NCBI GenBank assembly: GCA_028671895.1
Contig: CM053802.1
Location: 12,593,631 to 12,657,630 of the forward strand
Length of the DNA: 64,000 bases
DNA from: Oenanthe sinensis
Taxonomy: Eukaryota > Streptophyta > Magnoliopsida > Apiales > Apiaceae
Direction of reading: 5' to 3'
The notes under the pieces: model-generated
Databases searched by the model: none
What the model was told of the DNA's origin: nothing
The model's input: only the letters and a program-made list of their open reading frames with translations
Shown here: one piece after another, positions 49,942-62,100 of the stretch
Layout of the letters: the number at the start of each line of letters is the position of its first letter
Position numbering within the stretch: the first letter of the stretch is position 1
Program-made: the position numbers and the translations under genes

Positions 49942-51012
49942 GGATTTCGCAAGATTGGTACTGACAAGTGGGAGTTTGCAAATGAAAGTTTTCTGCGAGG
50001 GAAGAGGCATCTGTTGAAGAACATACATAGGCGAAAGTCACCTCATTCTCAGCAGGCGGACAATACCAATTGGCTCTTCACTTGTAATTGGGAAACCAGC
50101 AGTTGAAGGCGAGATAGAGCTGTTAAGAAAAGAGAGGAGTATGATGATGCAGGAGGTCATTGAATTGCAGCAACAGCAACGAGGAACAATTCAGCATATG
50201 GAAGCAGTGAGCGGAAAGCTCCAAGCAGCAGAACGAAAACAGAAGCAGATGGTTTCTTTCTTGGCAAAAGTGTTCCAAAACCCTGTGTTCTTGGCTCGTC
50301 TTCAGCCAAAGGATCAGATGAGCATCATGTCTCCTAAAACAGCAAAAAAGTTTGTAAAACATCAGCAAAGTAAACAGGCTATGTCAAGTTTTCCTGCGGC
50401 TGGACAGATTCTGGAGTACCAGGACGATTTAGAGAATCTTGCCACAACTTCTGAAAATCCTCACTTAATTTCAGCAGCAGCTGAACAGACTGTTCATTCT
50501 ATCTCAGAACACAAGGTAGAGAATTTTGATTTAGGTGCAGAAGTCCCACCACATGTTGAGAATATTGGATCATATGAATTCGATATACCAGATGATCTTC
50601 CTGGGCCTCTACAGCAAGTCAGAATGGGGATTTCAAAACCCGAGCCTAAAGAGTCTTTTCCGGAGTATTCTGTCTGTTTCCTGGAGGACTTGGGAAAGGA
50701 TAAAAACTTTCCTGAATTATTGTCTCCCGGATTTGAAGAATTGGTCAGACCAGAGGAAGATTGGAACATAGGTTTTGAAGCTGGTGCTGGTATGTCTAGT
50801 TCTAACAATGATGTATGGGGTAATCTTAGTAATATTGTTGCACGAGAATTTGGAGTCACTAGTGGATGTCAGATATTTGGGATGTAAGTTCCTCAGAGGT
50901 GGCAGTAGGTCCTGGATTTGATATTTGGCCCAGCACCGAGTCTTGTTTTAAAAAGCTTGAGAGCCAAGTTGGACAGCCCAAGAACTTTAACACTGGGAAA
51001 GAAGATCCATAG
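49942..51012 (+). pseudogene. HSFA3: Heat-stress transcription factor, HsfA3-like, broken
   Basis: Class A Hsfs bind heat-shock elements and activate heat genes; HsfA3 acts in the DREB2A-dependent branch. After an AG acceptor (49940-49941) the frame opens with GFRKIGTDKWEFANESF and LRGKRHLLKNIHRRKSP, the second-exon half of the Hsf DNA-binding domain. The frame then shifts by one base near 50067, where NT is followed in another frame by IGSSLVIGKP. It continues through the HR-A/B oligomerisation coiled coil (EIELLRKERSMMMQEV, LQQQQRGTIQHME, KQMVSFLAKVFQNP) to Trp-containing activation motifs (EEDWNIGF, NDVWGNL). A second shift near 50865 puts SDIWDVSSSEVAVG and GFDIWPSTE in yet another frame, ending at 51012. 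The first half of the DNA-binding domain is absent upstream. The open part 50141-50887 could still be translated (248 codons), without DNA binding. Confidence 0.78.
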
Positions 51013-53102
51013 GGATTCATCTGCATATGCACTTTAGATGATAGGAATCATACTTCCCTATTAGACGACAAACTTATCTATATTTTACATTTCGGTTTTA
51101 TATTTAAATTACATATTTATTTATTCGGTTTGATGTTGATTTCAGCATTCCTTCCCAAGTCCCAACCCTTTTTGGTGTTATCTCCTTCTTTCGACGTTAT
51201 GTTTCAAATCTTCAGGGATGTTTAGTTATAACTGTTGGTAAGTTTATATGCTGCATGTATGCAAGAGTTGACAATTCTGCAAACCTAACTGCCCAGAAGG
51301 GAGAAATATTTTGTTGCTCAATTGGCTTTTGAGTTCTGCACTTTCTCTTCTTGAGTGTTATCAATATGACAAGTTAAACGCATGCATTTCCTGATGTTTC
51401 TTATGAGAAAACTGTTATTATACGTAAAATTGCCAAACAGCTAACCTGAACCAGTTTCGAAATTTCAAATGAAATCATACAGAGAGTTACGCACCATATG
51501 ATTTAAACTTGAATATACTTGTTTATTGTTTGTTTTTTAACCGTTTCGCAGTACAATTTTTTTCAGTACCAATCTTTAATAACTTGGTTTTGGTCTTGCT
51601 GGGCAGCGGGTATTGTAGTTTACATGGAAGACTCAAAAAGTATGCGGTATGCCTCAGCCCTCGTACACACACACGCCAATGATTCATGGTTCTCTCTCGC
51701 TTAATTAAAATACAATATTAAGTGCAACACAATAGTTTTCTCGATAGATGGATACCCCATGATAAATTAATATATCCACAATATTTTCAGTCCAAGACTC
51801 AAACATAAATCTAATTATAATAATCTTGATAAATTATTAAAATTTATCAACAAGTACGATTAATTTATAGATATTTAACTGCATTTTGTTGGTTTTCTTC
51901 TAAGTTTATTCGCACGCAGTTTGTAATACTTGATTGCATGCGCTCCATTAATCCTAGTATGTATTATATAAAATTCGTGTCAACTCCATCACACACACAA
52001 AAAAAGGTCCGTGTTAACCAATTTTGCTATACTTGTATGACCTCTGTGGCAACCAATTCTGACTAGAACAGTACAATGAGGCAATCTTCCCAGGTTTCTG
52101 CAAGAGGGAACATACCCTGATGGTAGTTATTCATTCTTGAAAAAGACATGCAGGAGTGGTTACTGTCTAATCCCACACTTGTTACAGCTGCAGGTTCTTC
52201 AACAGGCACATAACCGATTTAATAACAAACTCGACTCAAACAAGGAGCAGTTGACATACTATATCATGTTTAAGCTTTAAACACAACAATTTGAATTCCA
52301 AATTAATCTGATTTTGTTTGTTCAAATTCTGATAGGCGAGAGCCTAAATAAATCTTACACAAGCACTTGTCTGGAATCTGTGGGTGACACTTCATAGTTC
52401 ATACTACTGTCATTAAACTTTCTAACAGCCGCTTTCCAGGAATCGCATGCACCAATGAGCAAAAAGATGGCCACACCCATGACCCAACCGGAAAATAAAT
52501 TTACAAGTACAGTGAAATTTTCTATGATAGCTAACTTCTGCTGCCGCCCAAAAAATTGTTCCAGGAAGCAAAATGAACAAATTTATGTACATATCCTGCA
52601 AGTGAGAAAATGATTGTTTAAGAACACATGATCGCCCCATATTAAATACCTTGCATAATCAAGTCTTGTCTTTTTAGCAAGTATCATCACATTGAATACC
52701 TTAAACAAGTCTTATATACAACTCCATTAATTAAGTTAAATTAGATAGCATGAATTTTTTGTATGCCGGATTGTAAAGATGTCAAATAATGTTAAATTCA
52801 GAACCTATGAACCCATAAACCAATAGAATAATGAACACAACGCAAAAAAAGGAACGGTCTCCTGCCTCAATCAAACAAACTTCATTTAAGCCCACCCGAG
52901 GCAGAAGACAAAAGCATTGTTTCCATAATGATCTAGCAAGAACATGTAAGGCTGTGCTCCATTGCTCAACAATTGTCACAAGAAATACGATATATAAAGT
53001 TGATTCCTTAATAACAAATTGAAATTTTCAACTTACCGAAAAGTATGCTTTGGGGTAATTTAGGCAATTATCATCTGCCTTCGTAAGAATTTTCAAGTTG
53101 CT
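51013..53102. other. Spacer between the Hsf pseudogene and CTR1
   Basis: The two genes are tail to tail here. The part near 53102 should hold the CTR1 3' UTR. I see no ORF with a family feature and no clear transposon end. Confidence 0.45.
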
Positions 53103-56100
53103 TCATGTGACTAGAGGGTTATCAGCACGCTCAAGTTGTAATGTGGGAGGTTTTATCAGAGGTCTTAAAGACTCCATGATGCTGGCAAATGACGGGCGGT
53201 TCCGTGGCTCACTGTTAAATAAGGGGGTCAAAAACTGACATTTCATGTAATGAATAATTAACAAGAGGACATAAATTGGAGATGAAATTCTACTCACTTT
53301 GCCCAGCATGCCTCAATTATAGAAGCAACTGAAGGATTTACATGACGAGGAATTTCAGGCCTTTTGTACTCGAAACCAACAGCTGCTACAACCTAAAAGA
53401 CCACATATCCGCATCACATCATTGAAAAATAAGCTCAGCCAAAACCCTTTATCAAACTAATAAAAAAATGATGCAGTCTTGACTGAATTATAAGAGGCTG
53501 AAACAGAATATTAAGAGGTGTAACAGTAGGAGACAATCATAAAGGAATAAAGATTTGGGCTGCAGGTTAATCAAGTCGTGTCCATGTCATGAGACTTGCT
53601 GAAATTTGATAAAAAAGAAAAACAAAAAATAGAGAAAGATCAAAGGAACAGGACTTTGGAAAAAAATTCATTTCGGTTATATCCGGGTTAATCGAATTTG
53701 TAATTGTGTTGGGTTCAAGTCGTTTCACACATTGCCAACCCTAGCAGCAAGTAGCAAACTGTCGAACTGTTATCTATCCACTGGTACAGTCTTTTGTTAC
53801 AACGAGATTGTGGTCTATAAAAAATTTCTCACTTCACAATTACTGTACAGGGAAGAAAGTGTATTACTGTTACAAGAAAAGTTTATTTTATTGCAAAATG
53901 CAGAAAAATAAGAAATAGCCAACACTGTCACGCGGCCCTGGAAAATTTAATAGAAGTGATCTGAGTACCACAAATATAATAAACACGACCAAATATAATA
54001 AACATGATTGTTTCTGTTTCTTTCTGTGTTTCTTGGAATTACCTCTTACCAATAGCATTCTTGATTCATACAAACATAACCATCATTTTAAAGGCCCTGC
54101 AATATTCCTCTCCCAGACTGCAGAGGGAACTAAGTCGTAACAAAACATTTCACACGTAACTTACTCTCTGTTCTAAATTAATTATGTATATACCTGTGCT
54201 GGATTGAGATTACCCCAGGGTTGTTGCAATGTTGAAAGCTCCCACAAAATTACACCGAAGCTGTATACATCAGACTTCTCGTTTGATGGTTCATCACGGA
54301 TGACTTCTGGAGCCATCCACTCAGGCTATAATAGTAAATTAAAGAAACCATTTATAAGCTATAGGTGATGACATTTTGAGATTTTTCTTTTAAATTTCTG
54401 TTGGTCGGGGGAGGGGGAGGAAAAAACTCACAGTTCCTGCAGCTGACTTTGATGAAAGATACGTGTTTGCCTTCAAGCGAGATAAACCGAAGTCACAAAC
54501 CTAAACTCATGCACGGTGAAAAATAATTAGTGAGTAGTATAGGTAGTTACTACACCGAAATATATCATTTAAGAATTGAATACAGATTTCTATCAAGCTT
54601 ATAAACTACAAGCAAAAGGTGACATATTTCTGTAAAAACAAAACATACGATGAGATTGCACTAGGAGAACCTTATGAAATCATGTTCAGTACATGCACAA
54701 ACCTTTCTTCATCCCTCTACATATTTGCTTATTCAGAAGAAAATCAGTCCTGATTGAGGGATTCCAAAAGTATTGCCTCCCCCCCCCCCAGGCTTATACC
54801 TCCTATCCATACTGTACTCATATAAAAGATTATGGTGATTCGGAAAACCAATTCTGTACTGTTTAGTGTTTACCACAGTCTTCTACGTGTCTTATTAGTT
54901 AACAGCCTTTATACATAATACATACTCTAACAGAGTAACAGACAGGTTGCTAGCATAGAGATGCTCTGTTTAAGAAAATAGTCACATGAAGTGATTAGGA
55001 CAATAACCAAATCAGCAAGGTTCTTCCACAAAATCAATTGAGGCGTCATTTTTGCTAATTTAATGGTCTAAATGCAAATTAACTTCCCAGTGCCCAATTA
55101 CCAAATTCATCTCATTTAATATGATTACCATCGAAAGATTTATGGTTTATTTTTACTGTCTAAATGGCATCTTAGCGCAACTCATTCTGTTAAATTCATG
55201 TGTATCCAAGCTGGTCGATCTGCAAGTTGGAAAAAGATTTGCTAGCTTAAGATCAAGCATAATAAAATTTTACTTACTGTAGATGAATAATATAAGTAAA
55301 GATGAACATTAAATGAATTCAAAAGAATACAATTTAATTCAAATTTATAAGAAAATTATTCTTTCCAATATAATTTGAAGTACAAGAAGTTTTCACTAAC
55401 AGAACTTGTACTCGAGTTATAGATGTCATTTCTTTTCACTTGTATTAGTATTCAGCATCCACAATCTACGGAAAACTCCGTTAATCAGATAGTGAGGAGC
55501 AATGACAAGGCATTGTGACACAATTATAGAACTAAGATTACATGGGGAAAAAAATACCACGCAGATAATAAAGCTCCAATAGCACAAAAATGAACAAGTG
55601 TACCAAATCAAAATATTCAAAAAGCAATGATTTTCAGTAAGCCAGTTAATCCCAAAAGTACTCCCCGATACTTTGTTTTGGTTTTAATTAACAAATAATA
55701 ATCACTGATAGAACTAACATGTCCCAAATTCTTCATGGAAGTTCTTTTTGCATTTAATCAAAGAATAGTAACTGATCATATAAATAAATAAAAATATGCC
55801 ATTACTAAACCTACTTATTTAATATGAAAATACGAGTCGTATATCAAATTTCTCAATTTTAGGAATTTTTAACTGCCAAATTTCCACAGGAAGTGCCGTA
55901 ATTTCAGAACCCCAATATAAAAGAGTAGAAGGGTTTTACGGCCAACAATATCAATATACAGGAGAACGCACTTATATATGAAGTATGAACAAGCAGCACA
56001 GCTTCTGAAATCAGTATAATCAAGAGAACCAAAAAGAAGACACATATATACAGCTCGTCTACCATGTGACTGGCTCCAGACTTGTATTACCTACCTTCAC

Positions 56101-59100
56101 TGTATATTTTTTGTCAACTAGAAGGTTGGGAGATTTCAGATCACGGTGAACAATGGGAGGATTGCGTCTATGTAGATAGTTCATCCCCTTGGCCTAATGT
56201 AACCAAAAAAAGTAGTTATATAATGATGCAGAAAAATTGAAGGAAAGAGACAATACTGATGAGAAAATGAGCATCACAAAACACACGCAAACGACATAAA
56301 GTTATACTCCCTCTGTTCTCAAATATTTACTTTTTAAGGTTGTTGCACACAGACCAATATCTCATTTATTATTCTAAATGTTGGTGTAGTTAATTTTTTG
56401 TTTACAAGAATACCCCTAATAGTCAAATCATTTAAATACAACATTTATTATTTTATAGGGATATAGTTGGAATTCTAGCATTAATTACACCTTGAAAATG
56501 AAACAAAAGCAAATATTTTGAAACAAGTCTACTTTTCTAAAAAAGCAGATATTCAAGAACAGAGGAAGTATATGACAGTATATGGTACCACATCATAGGC
56601 CATACTCAGCCGACGCCTCTCATCCAACATCTCTTTTGCACCAGATTTATGTAGGAGTCGATACAAACTACCTCTACAGGACGATAATGAAATCAATCAG
56701 TCAAAAAACAGTGCCTGCTAGCATTGCTACAAACGTTGCAATATAATATGCAAAAGAGTAACTTTTAATGAGATGTCGCTTAACCTTGATAAATACTCTG
56801 TAACTATCGATAAATTTGGAGGCTGTGTAACAGCCCCCATGAAGAGAACAATATTAGGATGCCGGAGGCGTCTCATAATTGCCACCTAATTGACACAAAT
56901 AGGAGATGTTGAATTCTGAGCAAAGAAGAATAGGTATGTGCAGATGTTATATCATATCTATATAACATATACATAAGCTTACCTCTCTCAAAAACTCCTT
57001 AAACCTTTCTGTGTGTAAATCTTGTTCCATTAAAATTTTGACAGCAACATCCTGTATGTTAAAGCTTTTGTAAGATCACAAGCATAAAGACACTGCAGTA
57101 CAATAACAATTACAATACAATAAATAAACCGGTGAAGGAGGGTAAAGGCGAGTGTCATATAAAAAACATTGACATTATAAATTGCCCCAACTTAAAGAAA
57201 CAATGATGGTTAGATGTCGTGGAATTTCAAAAAGGAAAACCTGCGCCCAACCAAATACGATTAAATTTTTTGCTTGTGCCAAGTCTAATGATTTTTAATT
57301 ACACTTAAATGAGTCATATTATTATTCCTGGTCTTGTATAGTGTTTTTTTTTAACGAAGACCAGTTTTTACAATAGAAATTGTACTGCATTCACAGATGG
57401 AACAATGCTTATTGAGGAGCACTTCAGAACATCGCTGAGATGGATTGCAATTACTATTACAAATTCAGCTCATATATAGATCAGACAAATTAACTTCTAT
57501 AGTGGAATGTATTAGTGTTATCAAAAATGCATCCACCACAAACCAAAATTACAGTCATCTAGCAGATACTTAAGTATGTCCAAAACAAAAAATCTATCAC
57601 AGAGTAGGTGAATACTTACGGAGCCATTCCAGTCAGCACGATGAACGGTACCAAAAGAACCTGATAATGCACAGCTCAAACTATATTATATAGCTCCTTT
57701 ATCTGCCAATATTTGCTACTCTACAATGTTAGTTTTTAAGGAAATTACCTGATCCAATTTTTTCTTTTAGAATTAAATCACTCCATGGAATGTCCAGATC
57801 TTCCACATCAAATGGAAGTTCCCTGGGTCTACTTGTAACCAGTTGACTCTGATCTGTATTCGTGTTTACTCTTGGATCGGGGAATGATTCCAACATATTT
57901 GCAGGATATGCATTACTAGGATCATTGTCACGAATCATTGGCCTGGATACTCTTGGTGGCAAATGTGATTGAGTTTCAACACTGTTGCTTGGACTAACCC
58001 CAGTACTCTTTCTATGCATGTCAGGCCTCTTTATATGCAAGAAGTCAGCCCCTTCTTCAATAACAGTACCTGTTTGATACCAAAAATATTTACATTCCTC
58101 AGTTACCAGATCAACATGATGAATAATCATGAGAAATTCTTTCAAAGTAGATTCATGGCAGTAGATATTAGATATTAAACGATATTGCTACAAAATCCGA
58201 ACTAGAAATAAAAAAGCGAATATATAAATCTTAAGTGTGAAAACAAAACAATACAAACACAGAAAGAGAACATTCAATTAAAAAAAACTCACAGTTCAAA
58301 ATCCACAAATATTTATGGTCCTACAAGTTTGACCAAGTTTTCATATTCTTTAAATATGTGATGGTTTAATCATCCACACAACTAATATAAAGATACACTT
58401 TACCAAACTTCAGAATCCTCAAGCCGTTTAATCCAGCATACCAGGTTAGCATGCTGTAAAATGATGCACAGATTTTGTAGCATTTAAATATGCCTCTCAA
58501 GTCTTACCTAGCATCATACATAGAAAGGTATAACCATATCTCATTAATAGTCTACCACAATAAATAATTTGCAATTTGAGAGACAGTTTTAGTATACTAC
58601 AACAGACATGTATGCTAGAAATGAATATGGTTCATTGTTCTGAGCACGTATTCCCTTAGACTTATCGATCAGTCCATTTTTACCACGTAACTAACAAGCC
58701 TAGACTTATATATCTACTGAACAGCATAGTGACCTTCCAGAACTTCATCCAAGTCAATCTTATACCAGAAACAGTCTCAATTACTATCTGCATATTTCTC
58801 TATTATTTATTATTAGATTTTTTGAGGTGTAAAAATTTTTGGGGACCAGGTTCAGTACATACGACCAGAATCTCGTTCTCCTCACAATGTTGCTGATGCG
58901 CAATCACTGTCCATTGTATCTCTATTGTCTTGCTTTTATAACAGCAACCACATGTCAAAACGGGGAGATATCAAGAATTTCAGATAGAAAAGAGAACAGT
59001 CGCAGGTGGTTCGGATTAGCTGGTGGCTAGGACCGGTAGTGATACTACAATGACGAAATAGAGATGAACTGATGAGGTCAAGTAGATGAAATTAATGCTG

Positions 59101-62100
59101 ACAGAGTGACAGTAGATTGTAACTAATAGAAAAGGTTTGGCCACGGAAAAATCATATATGATGTCAATACATGAAGAGAAGCTCACACTCGGGGCAAAAT
59201 ATTATATAAGGCTCCAAGAGGCCAAATTGTTATGTTGCTTATGAGTTGCCAACTACTACATATGCTAAGAGATTATGATTACAACTTCAGAAATAACTTA
59301 ACGGTGCTTACATCAACCATATTCCCAGTAAGGTACTTATCAAATGCTTTGAAATTAATTAACTAAAAATAGTCAATAGTGGTCCAATGATGCAGATCAT
59401 GTCCTAACAACATTTAACTTCTTAAGAACAAGATACGACATCAACTTCCTCTGACCAAAATACTCTGAAGTCTCGAAGAATCAGCCTTCTAAAGCCGCTG
59501 CCTGCAATTCTGAGAGCATAACAAGGTACCAATGGTTTTTTTTTAAAAAATTCTTCACCACAATGTTCTCGACATCAATCTAGGAATCAAAAAACTTCTA
59601 ATGAGAAAGTCATGTAGCAGATGACTTGTTTCTTCATTTATGTTCTTTAAATCAGTTTAGACAGTTTCCTGATTTCCACTTGTGGAGTAACATGCAAGGT
59701 TTTCGTGACACCAATCCATTAAGTTGACTGTTGGCGCTTCCAGCACAAATTTGACCATCTTTTCTCTTTATCGTGCATTTAACTAAACAAACATAACACC
59801 CAAAAATTCTATAATTTACTTCATTGAATTTGAAGATACATTTCAATTGTAATTGACTACCATATATATACCAACTGTTCTATGTCCTCGATATAAACAA
59901 TAATTAGCAAAATAACATAGAGAGTAGACTGAAACCACCATGTGTATGAAAAGAATAATTAAAAGGCCTTGAGATCCATAGTGTGAAAGATAATATGTTG
60001 CAAATGGAGTATTACACATTTCCTGGTGAGCATACATTAATTGGAAGGTATAATGGAGAAATAATATTACCGGCTGAAGAATCTTCAAATAGATGATCAA
60101 GCAATTGACAGTCTGAAAAGTATTGTTTTGCTAATGAACTAAAATCAACTGTTGGTCCAACTTGTCTAAATCGTGGAAAGCGTAGTGGTGACGAAATTGA
60201 GATGGAAGACGGACCATTCAGCAAAGAATCGGGTTTGTGCAAGCTTCCTGGGTTGCCAATCAAATCAACAAGAAACTCCCTGTAGTGATAGGCAAACATT
60301 TCAGTTTCGTAGCTAATGTATCAACAGTTTATGATCAAAGCCAAAATTTGATAATACAAGTATGTTGAAATCATAAGCTCTAGAGGAGGGAATGAAGAGA
60401 AAGGGGCTGGACAAATTTTCTTGGTTCAAAAGATTACTATTACCGAGTCCTATCTAGGCATCATAAATTCCAACTAGGCCCCACCAGACTTCTACACTAT
60501 AATAATGCTGAGCAGATATAACACTGCGTCAGCTAATTTATTTGTCGACTGATAAAGATATAATAATTAAAGATATTCAGATTCTCGAAGCCTAAAAGAC
60601 AATTATTTCCTACGGTTCACCACGGTGGACAATATAGACAAATATCCTTATCAATGAAACTTATAACCTTCCGCTCATCCAAGTCTGTAAATATATATCC
60701 ATGATTACAAGGCTCGTTTTTTTTAACAAACAAAAATATGACTTGTGAGCTTATTTTTATTTCAAAGAAACAAAACAAATCACACTAGAATTCCAAAAAT
60801 GCGAAACCCTTTTAACATTTCAGCATACAATGTAGAGAGCAGAAAATCAACTCCAATATAAGTAATTAATCCTCCAAATAAAAATGACGATAAAAAGGAA
60901 GACAGATATACAGTTAAGGGCACTTTTATAGCACTGAAAAAAATTAGAAACCATGGTAACTTATCAACTTATTTACCTGATAAGTAAATAATAAGAAAGA
61001 ATGGACATAGAAAGATTTCAATGAATTGTTTACATACTACAAATGTGAATCTAAATTAAAATTAGGTGCATGGAACCTTTGTTTGGAGATCTACATCTAA
61101 TATTAAGGTATGTTATGGTTCTTTGCGTACCACCACCTAGTAAGATGTTGATGGTGTATTTTTGCTATTTAATAGATAGAAAAAGATATACACAATTCAA
61201 GCACAATGGATATTTACTTCTTCACCAGTAAAAAAAAATTACATGTATAGTAACCTCCAGTAATTAGATAGGGAATATCGGTGTGCGCAAGATTTCTAAA
61301 ACACTGCCATTAGAAATTATAATCATTCTTTTTTATCACTAAAATGGGTACCTCTAATAAACTCTAAAAAATCCAAGACACATTCAAAGCTATGTCATTA
61401 AAGCATGTGATATATGATGTCCCTCGCCGATTTGATAAAAAAAATCCCCAAGCTATTCAAACAAGTCATAAGTACTAACTTAAGTATGTGTTTCATGACA
61501 CGTGGCATAGTGATTCTAGAAAAAAAAAATCTTCATTATAAGAGAACACCTATGACAGTTGACAAACATACTCAAAGATGTTTTATCCATGGGAGAGACA
61601 ACTGATAATCCCCCTGAAGTTTGAGCTCAAATGTGAGGTCATAAAAACTCCTATATTTAATCAGAAGTAGAAAAATAGATATGTTTATATACTTAGCTGA
61701 AATAGCATTTTAAAATTTTACCTATCAAGCCCAAATCGAACAACACAAGAAGAAGCATCATCTCTTTTACAATATTTGCATCCTTTAGTGATACGGCATG
61801 GTAGATCAATTGTGTCAGCTAGAACCTGTAGAAAACAATATATATATATATATATAAATCTGAGTGCAGGGTTATAACTTAAGTACTCCCTCCATCCCAT
61901 TCATATTGTCTGCGGATAAAATTCCACCTTTTTTCAATCATATTAAATTGACTCATAATTACTATATGTATATCGATTTTCAAAAATATAACCAAAGTTA
62001 TTGCTTAATATATCATATTTAATGAATATAGACCAACAGAAATGGAATCATGGTCATGGTAAACGGGATGAAGGGAGTAATGTATTAATATTTCAGGAAA

